Shown: piece by piece, positions 7,182 through 14,062 of the stretch | How positions within the stretch are numbered: the stretch's first letter is position 1 | How the letters are laid out: every line of letters begins with the position of its first letter | NCBI GenBank assembly: GCA_946481335.1 | Contig: CAMLMR010000007.1 | Span: 1-34,250, forward strand | DNA length: 34,250 nt | Direction: 5' to 3' | From: an uncultured Lactobacillus sp. | Lineage (GTDB): Bacteria > Bacillota > Bacilli > Lactobacillales > Lactobacillaceae | Made by a program: the position numbers and the translations under genes | Notes under the pieces: generated by a model | The model's database searches: none | What the model saw: the letters and a program-made list of their open reading frames with translations, nothing else | What the model was told of the DNA's origin: nothing

Positions 7182-7694
7182 TTATAATGAATTAATTTCA
7201 CTAAATTGAGCTGACAATGATTTATCATCAATGCCAAGGTCTACTATACCAAATTTTAGGAACATTTTCCAGGAAAATTGAAAATCTTTTTTAGAATGAT
7301 TATAAAAACCGTTGAACATCATTCTCTTAATTGATAAATATACTTGATTAAAATCACGATCAGCATCAATGCTTGTGATTTTGTTGTAATCATTCTCATC
7401 AATAACAATTACATCCAACCAATTATGAACGCTGGCAAATAATAAGTAATACTTCATAACGTTTGCAACGTCTCTGGTAATCATTTCTTTATAGTTTTTA
7501 ACATCAATATTTTCTTGATCCTTTTTATAAACAGAAAAACGTTTTGAGTCTTCTGCTAGCTTAGCTAATGATAAATCCAATTGGATAAATAGCTTTTGTT
7601 GCTTATTATTGCCGTTTAAGAGCAATTGTTGCTTTTGCCCCATATTATTGAACTTCGCAACAGCTTGTTGAATCATTTCGTCTAATTTTAGCAA
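7182..7694 (-). CDS. Unrecognised protein, weak resemblance to dimeric (all-alpha) dUTPase
   Basis: No firm family. The frame opens with GTG at 7703, but GAGGTG (7701-7706) looks like the ribosome-binding site, with a TTG (7692-7694) 6 nt downstream; I therefore start there (170 residues). The protein is mainly helical and soluble, with no signal peptide or membrane segment. The region LFIQLDLSLAKLAEDSKRFS (residues 35-54) followed by a second helix RDVANVMKYYLLFASVHNWL recalls the helices of dimeric dUTPases of the MazG/all-alpha NTP-pyrophosphatase superfamily. Most of the metal-binding glutamates expected there are absent. The end (DFQFSWKMFLKFGIVDLGID) also recalls that family. It follows the glnA terminator, so it needs its own promoter. 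The functional call is a guess. Confidence 0.6.
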   Translation of the reverse strand: MLKLDEMIQQAVAKFNNMGQKQQLLLNGNNKQQKLFIQLDLSLAKLAEDSKRFSVYKKDQENIDVKNYKEMITRDVANVMKYYLLFASVHNWLDVIVIDENDYNKITSIDADRDFNQVYLSIKRMMFNGFYNHSKKDFQFSWKMFLKFGIVDLGIDDKSLSAQFSEINSL

Positions 7695-7712
7695 TCTAAA
7701 CACCTCATATTT

Positions 7713-7741
7713 ATTTTATCATTATGACAATCATTTGAAAA
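7713..7741 (-). promoter_or_regulatory. Possible promoter for the 7182-7694 gene
   Basis: On the reverse strand TTTTCA (7736-7741), a 17-bp spacer and TAAAAT (7713-7718), with TG one base before the -10 (extended form). It overlaps the end of the glnA terminator region. The implied leader is very short (about 12 nt), which weakens the call. Confidence 0.38.
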
Positions 7742-7743
7742 AT

Positions 7744-7775
7744 AAAAAAGAGCCGACATAAGTCGACTCTTTTTT
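7744..7775 (-). terminator. Rho-independent terminator after glnA
   Basis: AGAG-CGAC and GTCG-CTCT pair with one internal mismatch around a short ATAA loop, with A and T runs at either side. It is 9 bp after the glnA stop. Confidence 0.8.
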
Positions 7776-7783
7776 GATGTTTA

Positions 7784-9127
7784 TTAGTATTTTTCCATGT
7801 ATTGGTTACGTTCCCAATCAGAAACTTGAGCACGGTAAGCATCGTATTCTAAATGCTTAGCAGCTAAGTAACTGTTGAAAATCTTTGAACCTAATGCATG
7901 CTTCATTGTTTCATCAGCAGATAATTCTTCTAGAGCATCTAGTAAGTCATCTGGTAAGTTAACAATTTCGTTTTCTTTTCTTTCTTGAGCATCCATTCTG
8001 TAGATGTTACGGTCAACACTCTTAGGAGGTACGATACCGTTCTTCAAACCGTCTAGACCAGCTTCTAGAACTGAAGCAATTGCCAAGTATGGGTTTGCTG
8101 AAGCATCAGCACTTCTTAATTCAAGACGTGTAGCTTGTCCACGAGCATTTGGTACTCGGATAAGTGGAGATCTGTTTGAACCAGACCAAGCAACGTATAC
8201 TGGTGCTTCGTATCCAGGAACAAGACGTTTGTATGAGTTTACTAATGGGTTACAAATTGCAGTATAACTCTTAGCATGTTTGATTAAACCACCTAAGAAA
8301 TGGTAAGCAGTTTCTGATAACTTCAATTCACCATTTTCGTCGTAGAATACATCACCTGTTTCGTCAAATAATGACATGTTTAAATGCATTCCTGAACCAT
8401 TAATACCACTTAGTGGTTTTGGCATAAATGTAGCGTATAGTCCGTATTTTCTTGCGATTGTTTTAACAACTAATTTAAATGTTTGAATATTGTCTGCAGC
8501 GTTTAGAGCATCTGCATATTCGAAATCAATTTCATGTTGACCAGGAGCAACTTCGTGGTGAGCAGCTTCAACGTCAAAGCCCATTTCTTCCAATGTTAGA
8601 ACGATTTCACGACGACAGTTACCACCTAAGTCAAGCGGTGCCATATCAAAGTAACTACCTTCATCGTTTAATTTAACAGTTGGTTTACCATCTTCATCCA
8701 TCTTAAATAAGAAGAATTCAGGTTCAGGTCCAATGTTAAATGATGTAAATCCAGCATCCTTCATGTCCTTTAAAACACGGATTAAGTTATTTCTTGGGTC
8801 ACCTTCAAATGGTGTTCCATCAGTCTTGTAAACTTCACAAATAACTCGAGCAATCTTTCCGCGTTCTGAACTCCATGGGAAAATCATCCAAGTTGATAAA
8901 TCAGGATGTAAATACATGTCACTTTCTTCGATTCTTACGAATCCTTCGATTGATGATCCATCAAACATAATCTTGTCATTTAATAAATCATCTAATTGAC
9001 TGATTGGAACTTCAACATTCTTTAAAGTTCCTAAAACATCAGTAAACATTAAACGTAAGAATTTTACGTCCTCTTCTTTAACAATACGACGAATGTCGTC
9101 TTTTGAATAATCATGCTTTGTAGCCAT
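7784..9127 (-). CDS. glnA: Type I glutamine synthetase
   Basis: 447 residues, the size of the Firmicute GSI-alpha form. It makes glutamine from glutamate, ammonia and ATP in the cytoplasm and, in this branch, also signals nitrogen status to GlnR. Visible signatures are [10 protein letters not shown] (about 54-63), the glutamate/metal segment [13 protein letters not shown], the ATP-site [10 protein letters not shown], and [20 protein letters not shown]. It ends [10 protein letters not shown] chose ATG 9125-9127 because AGGAG is about 9 nt upstream; an in-frame GTG two codons earlier is too close to it. It is cotranscribed with glnR, 36 bp upstream. Confidence 0.96.
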   Translation of the reverse strand: MATKHDYSKDDIRRIVKEEDVKFLRLMFTDVLGTLKNVEVPISQLDDLLNDKIMFDGSSIEGFVRIEESDMYLHPDLSTWMIFPWSSERGKIARVICEVYKTDGTPFEGDPRNNLIRVLKDMKDAGFTSFNIGPEPEFFLFKMDEDGKPTVKLNDEGSYFDMAPLDLGGNCRREIVLTLEEMGFDVEAAHHEVAPGQHEIDFEYADALNAADNIQTFKLVVKTIARKYGLYATFMPKPLSGINGSGMHLNMSLFDETGDVFYDENGELKLSETAYHFLGGLIKHAKSYTAICNPLVNSYKRLVPGYEAPVYVAWSGSNRSPLIRVPNARGQATRLELRSADASANPYLAIASVLEAGLDGLKNGIVPPKSVDRNIYRMDAQERKENEIVNLPDDLLDALEELSADETMKHALGSKIFNSYLAAKHLEYDAYRAQVSDWERNQYMEKY

Positions 9128-9163
9128 ATACACCTACTCCTAACGTATTCAACATTTAATTAG

Positions 9164-9532
9164 TTAAAAAGAATTATTTGCAGCATCATGTGAATTCAAT
9201 CCACCGATGTTCAAAAGTTCATCAGATAAAATCTTACGCGCTTCTTGATCAGTTAATTCCTTCGTATCGTTATTCTTGTTATCTTCTTTACGCTTCTTGT
9301 AGATTTCTTGAATCTTGGCAATATTTAAGCCTTCGTCTAAATAATCCTTAATTTCTAAAATTACATCGATATCGTTCAAAGAATACATACGGCGGTTACC
9401 ATCATTTCTTTCAGGTGAAACCAAACCTTGTTCTTCGTAATATCTAATTTGTCTTGCGGTCAAGCTAGTTAACTTCATAACAGTTCCGATTGGAAGTACT
9501 GAAAGCGAACGTCTTAAATCCTTTTCTTTCAT
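9164..9532 (-). CDS. glnR: MerR-family nitrogen repressor GlnR
   Basis: 122 residues. The N-terminal MerR winged helix is clear: MKLTSLTARQIRYYEEQGLV, then PERNDGNRRMYSLNDIDVIL. A dimerisation helix (DEGLNIAKIQEIYKKRKED) and a short C-terminal tail follow; in B. subtilis the tail restrains dimerisation until feedback-inhibited glutamine synthetase frees it. GlnR represses glnRA and ammonium uptake genes when nitrogen is plentiful. The gene lies directly upstream of glnA, and a perfect GlnR box precedes its own promoter, so autoregulation is expected. Confidence 0.94.
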   Translation of the reverse strand: MKEKDLRRSLSVLPIGTVMKLTSLTARQIRYYEEQGLVSPERNDGNRRMYSLNDIDVILEIKDYLDEGLNIAKIQEIYKKRKEDNKNNDTKELTDQEARKILSDELLNIGGLNSHDAANNSF

Positions 9533-9552
9533 ATCTAACTCCTTCTAACAAC

Positions 9553-9583
9553 ATTATAATAACATTATATTTTAATATGTCAA
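9553..9583 (-). promoter_or_regulatory. Promoter of glnRA
   Basis: The reverse strand has a perfect TTGACA (9578-9583) and TATAAT (9553-9558) separated by 19 bp, longer than the ideal 17. A second TATAAT at 9564-9569 is too close to this -35. The GlnR box sits 6 bp upstream of the -35. Confidence 0.55.
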
Positions 9584-9589
9584 CATTTA

Positions 9590-9607
9590 ATGTAATAACT
9601 TCTAACA
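9590..9607 (-). promoter_or_regulatory. GlnR/TnrA-type operator upstream of glnR
   Basis: The reverse strand reads TGTTA, seven bases, TTACAT: an exact match to the published TGTNA-N7-TNACAT consensus. It lies 6 bp before the -35 of glnRA. In B. subtilis two such sites flank or overlap the promoter; I see only one perfect copy here. Confidence 0.8.
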
Positions 9608-9609
9608 TA

Positions 9610-10539
9610 TTATGGCACTTTTTTATCATTTAGCCAATTGAATACATCTTTTTCGATGTTTTCTACTACTTTCATGTTAGATATTATGTCATACCAATTA
9701 ACTTTCATTTTATTTCTAAACCAAGTTAACTGTCTTTTCGCATAATGCCTTGAATCTTTTTTAATTAATTCAGATACATCATCCAAATCTAAATCACCGT
9801 GGAAATAATTAATGAATTCTCGATAACCAATCCCCTTATACGCTGGTAAGGAAATGTCACCTTTTTCATCTAACCATTTCGCCTCATCGATTAATCCATC
9901 CTTAAACATAATATCAACACGTTTGTTGATGCGATCATACAATACCTTCCTATCAGTATTAAGTGCAATAATATATGGGTCTATAGAAACTTCATTATTA
10001 GTCTGTTCAGAAAATTTAACGCCAGTATTGTGGTAAACCTCTAATGCTCGAATTACCCTGCGTTCGTTTTCTTCACCGATTCTTTTAGCAGATGCTTCAT
10101 CAACGCTTTTTAATTTAAGCCATAGAGCATGCTTACCATTTTCTTCAGCAAATAAATGCATTTTATTACGGTAGTCCTCATTATCGTAATGGTCACCACC
10201 AAGATTTAACCCATCTACAAGTGATTGAATATAAAATCCGGTTCCTCCCACAATAATAGGAAGCTTTCCTCTTTTATGAATGTCTTCAATTAAATGATTA
10301 GCCGAGTCGACAAAATCAGCAGCTGAATATCTCTGGTCGACATCAATAATATCAATTAAATGATGAACAATTCCTTCTGATTCTTCCTTTGTCACTTTGG
10401 CTGTTCCAATGTCTAAGTGTTTGTAAACCTGCATCGAATCACCAGAAATAACCTCACCATTTAATTTCTTAGCCAATTTAATTGATAAACTTGTTTTGCC
10501 GACCGCTGTAGGTCCAACAATTATTAGCACTTTTTGCAT
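9610..10539 (-). CDS. miaA: tRNA dimethylallyltransferase
   Basis: 309 residues from ATG 10537-10539. It adds a dimethylallyl group to A37 of tRNAs reading UNN codons. The P-loop IIVGPTAVGKTSLSIKLAKK starts the protein, followed by VISGDSMQVYKHLDIGTAK (the substrate-binding DSMQVY motif) and the signature IIVGGTGFYIQSLVDGL. The tRNA-binding part ends RQLTWFRNKMKVNWYD. The frame is open for 31 codons further upstream, but that part is hydrophobic low-complexity sequence unlike MiaA, and GGTGGG lies in front of the chosen ATG. The hfq gene found beside miaA in some Firmicutes is absent; glnR follows 77 bp downstream. Confidence 0.94.
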   Translation of the reverse strand: MQKVLIIVGPTAVGKTSLSIKLAKKLNGEVISGDSMQVYKHLDIGTAKVTKEESEGIVHHLIDIIDVDQRYSAADFVDSANHLIEDIHKRGKLPIIVGGTGFYIQSLVDGLNLGGDHYDNEDYRNKMHLFAEENGKHALWLKLKSVDEASAKRIGEENERRVIRALEVYHNTGVKFSEQTNNEVSIDPYIIALNTDRKVLYDRINKRVDIMFKDGLIDEAKWLDEKGDISLPAYKGIGYREFINYFHGDLDLDDVSELIKKDSRHYAKRQLTWFRNKMKVNWYDIISNMKVVENIEKDVFNWLNDKKVP

Positions 10540-10674
10540 ATTATCCCACCATTTCTGCCTATATAAGTTTAGCATATAAAATATTGAATTAAAATATACT
10601 AAAGACTGGATAAATAAATAAAAAAACATCATAATGGTAAATGTAAAGCAAATTATTATATAGGAGGACTTAAA

Positions 10675-10851
10675 ATGAAAAAATTCGCTAAAGGATTCTT
10701 TGTTGGTGCATTAGCAACTTCAAGCGCAGTTGCTGGAGCATTATTCTCTTTCAAGAAAAAAGTTGTAGACCCAGTTGAAGGTCAAGCTGATAAACTAGAA
10801 GAAAACAGAAAAAGAGTTGTTCGTAAACAACGTTCCGCTCACTTAAACTAA
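10675..10851 (+). CDS. DUF3042 family small membrane protein
   Basis: 58 residues, with a strong AGGAGG 8 nt before the ATG. A single hydrophobic segment (about 7-25, GFFVGALATSSAVAGALFSF) comes first, then a basic patch (FKKKVV) and a charged helical tail (DKLEENRKRVVRKQRSAH). This is the DUF3042 pattern, a short protein conserved in lactobacilli and relatives without known function; topology resembles YtxH-like proteins. It stands alone on the plus strand between the minus-strand miaA and rhodanese genes and has its own bidirectional terminator. No confident promoter is seen in the 135-bp gap between it and miaA. Confidence 0.85.
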   Translation: MKKFAKGFFVGALATSSAVAGALFSFKKKVVDPVEGQADKLEENRKRVVRKQRSAHLN

Positions 10852-10862
10852 TATGAAATAAT

Positions 10863-10897
10863 AAAAAAGCACTTTACGATTTGTAAAGTGCTTTTTT
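10863..10897. terminator. Bidirectional terminator between DUF3042 gene and rhodanese-like gene
   Basis: AAAAAAGCACTTTAC and GTAAAGTGCTTTTTT form a 15-bp perfect inverted repeat with a 5-nt loop. T runs face both directions. It ends the plus-strand small gene and the converging minus-strand glk/rhodanese transcript. Confidence 0.9.
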
Positions 10898-10898
10898 A

Positions 10899-11279
10899 TT
10901 ATTTCTTAGTCTTTCCATCCCAGTTTCTAAAACCTGACTTTAGGATATAAATATCTTTGTATCCGTTCTTGCCAAGTAGAATTGCAGTCTTAATACTTAA
11001 AGTTTTACCTTGATCGTATAAGTACACTGGCATGTCTTTACGAATATTCTTATAAAACATCTTGATTGTTGAGTAAGGAATACTTCTAGCCCCTAAAATG
11101 TGACCAGATTCAAAATCTCTGTTTTCTCTTAAATCAACAATTTGTCCTCTGTGACTACCTTGTTTAAATGCTTCTTCATCAACGAAGGTAGCTACACGGT
11201 TTGCTCTCATTCTAGTAATGGTGTTATAAATTAGAATTGCTAATAAAATAACAACAATTAAAAGCATGGATGGAATCAT
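10899..11279 (-). CDS. Membrane-anchored rhodanese-like domain protein lacking the catalytic cysteine
   Basis: 126 residues. One membrane segment (about 3-19, PSMLLIVVILLAILIYN) is followed by a rhodanese fold: IVDLRENRDFESGHILGARS (47-66) is the typical first half, and the second half ends ILKSGFRNW. In active rhodaneses the loop after VYLY starts with Cys; here it reads YDQGKTLS, and the whole protein has no cysteine. Sulfur transfer is therefore not expected, and a binding or scaffold role is more likely. It is the last gene of the fthC-rhomboid-yqgQ-glk run, 20 bp after glk, an arrangement I recall from other lactobacilli. Confidence 0.85.
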   Translation of the reverse strand: MIPSMLLIVVILLAILIYNTITRMRANRVATFVDEEAFKQGSHRGQIVDLRENRDFESGHILGARSIPYSTIKMFYKNIRKDMPVYLYDQGKTLSIKTAILLGKNGYKDIYILKSGFRNWDGKTKK

Positions 11280-11299
11280 GTGTTATTACACCCCTAATT

Positions 11300-12268
11300 T
11301 TATTTGTTAATGTTTCTTAAAGCTAATGAACCAGCACCAATTACCCCTGCATCATTACCTAGTTGAGCTAAACGAATCTTGGTTGAGTCTCTAACAGGTC
11401 TAAATGCATTTTCTTGGAAGTACTTAGTTGTTGGTTGTAATAGTGTATTTCCGGCGTTTGAAACACCACCACCAATAACGATGTTATCTGGGTTCAATGT
11501 GTTACCAACGTTAGCTAATGCAAGACCTAGGTAGTAACATACGTGATCTACAACTTGATTTGCAAAAATATCACCATTATCAGCTAGGAAGAAGACTACC
11601 TTAGAAGTAACTTCTTCACCTGAGTTAATCATTTCTTTTAGTCTTGATTGACCAGTAAATTCACTTGAAAGGCTCTTTGCTACCTTAACAACACCAGTAG
11701 CAGATGCGTATTGTTCTAGACAACCGCGTTTGCCACAAGTACATTCGAATCCACCTGGTTCAACAGTAATGTGACCAATTTCACCAGCACCACCGTTAAC
11801 ACCGTGTGCTAGTTCACCGTTAACGATGACACCTCCACCAACACCAGTTCCTAGTGTTACGAATACAACATCTGAGTCCTTGCTTCCGGCACCCTTCCAG
11901 TATTCACCTAATGAAGCAACGTTAGCATCGTTATCTAAAGCAAATGGTAGGCCTAATGCTTTTTCAATTTGGTCTTTAATATGTTGGGTAGTCTTCCAGT
12001 TTAAATTGTAAGCCCCAATTACAGTACCTTCCTCACGGTTTACTGAACCTGGAGTTCCCATTCCAATTCCAATAAAGTCGTCAATTTTATGATCAGAGTC
12101 CTCCATCTTCTTTGAGATAGAGTTAATGATATTTGGAACAATTTTTTCTCCGTTAGCGCTTACATCGGTGGTAATAGCCCACTTATCTAAGATTTCACCG
12201 CTATCAGTTAGGAATGCCAACTTAGTTGTTGTACCTCCTAAATCGATTCCAATTAACTTACGTACCAT
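11300..12268 (-). CDS. glk: ROK-family glucokinase
   Basis: 322 residues, the usual length for Firmicute GlcK. It phosphorylates glucose to glucose-6-phosphate with ATP. The phosphate-binding motif GIDLGGTTTK (7-16) opens the protein; the catalytic aspartate is D114 in ALDNDANVASLGE. The ROK zinc motif follows: GEIGHITVEPGGFECTCGK (H166, C176, C178) with RGCLE (C183). GGAGGAAAC precedes the ATG. It lies 21 bp after yqgQ, the order known from B. subtilis (yqgP-yqgQ-glcK). Confidence 0.95.
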   Translation of the reverse strand: MVRKLIGIDLGGTTTKLAFLTDSGEILDKWAITTDVSANGEKIVPNIINSISKKMEDSDHKIDDFIGIGMGTPGSVNREEGTVIGAYNLNWKTTQHIKDQIEKALGLPFALDNDANVASLGEYWKGAGSKDSDVVFVTLGTGVGGGVIVNGELAHGVNGGAGEIGHITVEPGGFECTCGKRGCLEQYASATGVVKVAKSLSSEFTGQSRLKEMINSGEEVTSKVVFFLADNGDIFANQVVDHVCYYLGLALANVGNTLNPDNIVIGGGVSNAGNTLLQPTTKYFQENAFRPVRDSTKIRLAQLGNDAGVIGAGSLALRNINK

Positions 12269-12292
12269 TTTAGTTTCCTCCTAAAAATTGTA

Positions 12293-12490
12293 TTATTTCT
12301 TTTCTTCGATTCCATGTTCATGTTTTAATACAAGTTTTGCCTGTATGAACTCTTCTTTTGTTACCAGTCCGGCATCGTGTAGATGATCAAGCTCTAAGGC
12401 CATAACCTCTATATCCCACAATCTTTTGCCAACGTAAACATAGATTCCAAATTTTTTTAAAAGTTGTTGAACATCGTACAACGTCTTCAT
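12293..12490 (-). CDS. yqgQ: YqgQ family protein (DUF910)
   Basis: 65 residues from ATG 12488-12490, beginning MKTLYDVQQLLKKFGIYVYV, the family N terminus (B. subtilis YqgQ starts very similarly). It is a small three-helix cytoplasmic protein; family members have been suggested to bind single-stranded nucleic acid, but no function is established. The frame extends nine codons upstream without family similarity. It lies between the rhomboid protease and glk, exactly as in B. subtilis. Confidence 0.88.
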   Translation of the reverse strand: MKTLYDVQQLLKKFGIYVYVGKRLWDIEVMALELDHLHDAGLVTKEEFIQAKLVLKHEHGIEEKK

Positions 12491-12520
12491 TTTCCCACAT
12501 CCTAACGAAAAATGCACTAA

Positions 12521-13231
12521 TTAATTTGCAAAATAACCAGTTTTTAAGCAAAAATATGCAAATACAATTAACACAATTAATGCCAATATTTTCTTTACCA
12601 TTGGAATTTTATATTCTGATGGCAATCCAATTACATAAGGCAATAAGAAACCAGCAATTAAACCACCGATATGACCTAGAATATCAATATCTGGTGACAT
12701 CAAGTCAAATCCAATGTTTAGAATAATTAGTAATAGAAAACTTTGTGACATTCTTCTGACATACATATTATCATGAAAAGTCTCGCCTAACATCAAAAAC
12801 ACTCCGAATAATCCGAAGATGGCAGTACTTGCACCCGCACTTGCACCATTTGAAAATGCGAAGCTAGCGATGTTACCAAATATTCCTGACAACATAAAAA
12901 TCACAAGAAATCTAACGTGTCCAAAAATCTTTTCAAGCTGAATCCCTACATAGTACAAACTAATTCCGTTCATTAAAATATGTAGAAATGATAGATGAAT
13001 AAAGATAGGTGTTATAAATCTCCACCATTGACCGTATTCAACCAATGGACGATACATTGCACCATAATTAATAATATTATCCGTTGAATTAGTAATAATT
13101 CCGAAAACATATACGAATACGATTATCGCAAGAATCCCCTCTGTCATGAAGGGAGCATCATCTAATTTTCGATATAATCGGTTATTTGAAATTCGAGTGA
13201 ATAATTGTTTCAACTTGTTGATCAAAATCAT
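12521..13231 (-). CDS. Rhomboid family intramembrane serine protease
   Basis: 236 residues with about six to seven membrane segments. The active site is complete: GASTAIFG has the nucleophile S135, GHIGGLIAG has H187, and HILMN supplies N88 for the oxyanion hole. WWRFITPIFIHLSFLH is the conserved L1-loop/helix 2 region. It corresponds to B. subtilis YqgP/GluP, but is much shorter because the large N-terminal cytosolic domain and the C-terminal TPR part of YqgP are missing. It cleaves membrane protein substrates; the substrate is unknown. The start overlaps the fthC end by 50 bp and has only a weak ribosome-binding site, so a slightly later start is possible. Confidence 0.9.
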   Translation of the reverse strand: MILINKLKQLFTRISNNRLYRKLDDAPFMTEGILAIIVFVYVFGIITNSTDNIINYGAMYRPLVEYGQWWRFITPIFIHLSFLHILMNGISLYYVGIQLEKIFGHVRFLVIFMLSGIFGNIASFAFSNGASAGASTAIFGLFGVFLMLGETFHDNMYVRRMSQSFLLLIILNIGFDLMSPDIDILGHIGGLIAGFLLPYVIGLPSEYKIPMVKKILALIVLIVFAYFCLKTGYFAN

Positions 13232-13724
13232 CTACTTTCCATATCGATTTTTCATACATTCTAATTCTATCAGCAAGTGCAATAGTATTTCCAGGATAAT
13301 CAACTAAAACTCTATCGTAGTATCCTCCACCATAACCAAGTCGATTATTATTAGACATGTCAAAAGCCATCCCGGGAACAATTAATAAATCAATTTGATT
13401 GATGTCGATTCCATCCCCATTAATTGGTTCAGCTATCCCCATTTTATTAACCAACAGCTTAGTTTCATTGTTATATTCAATAAATTCCATGTCGCTTTTA
13501 TTAATCACCTTAGGAACATATACCTTCTTGTTATGGTTAAGTGCCTTATCAATGATTGGCTTGGTATCAATCTCAATATCGGTACTTAAGGTTACTCCAA
13601 TCGAAGACGCATTCATCCACTCCTCAGTTTCAAATAACTGATTATATAGATATTGTACATCTTCTTGATTGTCTAAGCTTTTAAGTTTATTTAAAATTTC
13701 TTTTCTAGCTACTGATTTATCCAT
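13182..13724 (-). CDS. 5-formyltetrahydrofolate cyclo-ligase
   Basis: 180 residues, the normal length for this family (fthC/yqgN/ygfA). It converts 5-formyl-THF to 5,10-methenyl-THF with ATP, rescuing an inactive folate. The signature NNRLGYGGGYYDRVL, with the preceding IDLLIVPGMAFD, is clear. The N terminus has ARKEILNKLKSL, consistent with the ATP-binding KxxxR region. GGAAG lies before the ATG. It starts 21 bp beyond the rpmG terminator stem and overlaps the downstream rhomboid gene. Confidence 0.92.
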   Translation of the reverse strand: MDKSVARKEILNKLKSLDNQEDVQYLYNQLFETEEWMNASSIGVTLSTDIEIDTKPIIDKALNHNKKVYVPKVINKSDMEFIEYNNETKLLVNKMGIAEPINGDGIDINQIDLLIVPGMAFDMSNNNRLGYGGGYYDRVLVDYPGNTIALADRIRMYEKSIWKVDDFDQQVETIIHSNFK

Positions 13725-13744
13725 CTATTCACTTCCCAGAGTAT

Positions 13745-13778
13745 AAAAAAAGGATTTGGGCCTTTAAACCCGAATCCT
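13745..13778 (-). terminator. Rho-independent terminator after rpmG
   Basis: On the reverse strand AGGATTCGGG pairs with CCCAAATCCT (10 bp, one G-T wobble), followed by a run of seven T. It begins at the rpmG stop codon. Part of the transcription probably reads through to fthC, because little room is left for a separate promoter. Confidence 0.8.
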
Positions 13779-13927
13779 TATTTTGTTTCACGATGTAATG
13801 TAACTTTTCTTTCACGTGGACAGTATTTCTTTAATTCCAAACGATCAGGGTTGTTACGACGACTCTTAGTTGATAAGTAATTACGTTCGTGACATTCTGT
13901 ACATTCTAAAGTAATGTGTACTCTCAT
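13778..13927 (-). CDS. rpmG: 50S ribosomal protein L33
   Basis: 49 residues read on the reverse strand from ATG 13925-13927, preceded by GGAGG. It starts [20 protein letters not shown] and ends KVTLHRETK, the L33 pattern. CTEC (C9, C12) and a single later cysteine in YCPRERK (C36) are present, so only three of the four zinc ligands of a C+ type L33 remain. I recall this three-cysteine form from other lactobacilli. It lies between the penicillin-binding protein gene and fthC, a common order in Lactobacillales. Confidence 0.95.
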   Translation of the reverse strand: MRVHITLECTECHERNYLSTKSRRNNPDRLELKKYCPRERKVTLHRETK

Positions 13928-13991
13928 CTTAGTTACACCTCCAAGTTAGTTGTATTTTTAATTTTTATATAAACAACTTTCAACTCTTAAT

Positions 13992-14020
13992 ATATTATCA
14001 TTTTTTATTCGATTTGACCA
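13992..14020 (-). promoter_or_regulatory. Possible promoter for rpmG
   Basis: The reverse strand has TGGTCA (14015-14020), a 17-bp spacer and TAATAT (13992-13997) with the extended TGA before it. Each hexamer has four matches to consensus. It lies about 65 bp before the rpmG ATG, downstream of the pbp gene. Confidence 0.42.
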
Positions 14021-14036
14021 GAGTTTATATAAATAT

Positions 14037-14058
14037 TGTTAAGGAAAATTACTTAACA
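14037..14058 (-). terminator. Weak hairpin after the penicillin-binding protein gene
   Basis: TGTTAAG and CTTAACA form a 7-bp stem with an 8-nt loop, 4 bp after the stop. The following sequence is ATATTTAT and not a T run, so termination would be partial at best. Confidence 0.3.
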
Positions 14059-14062
14059 GCAA

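Noticed and set aside
10540..10632. N-terminal extension of miaA by 31 codons
   Set aside because: The extension is hydrophobic, AT-rich and unlike MiaA; the ATG at 10539 has a GGTGGG in front and begins directly at the P-loop region.
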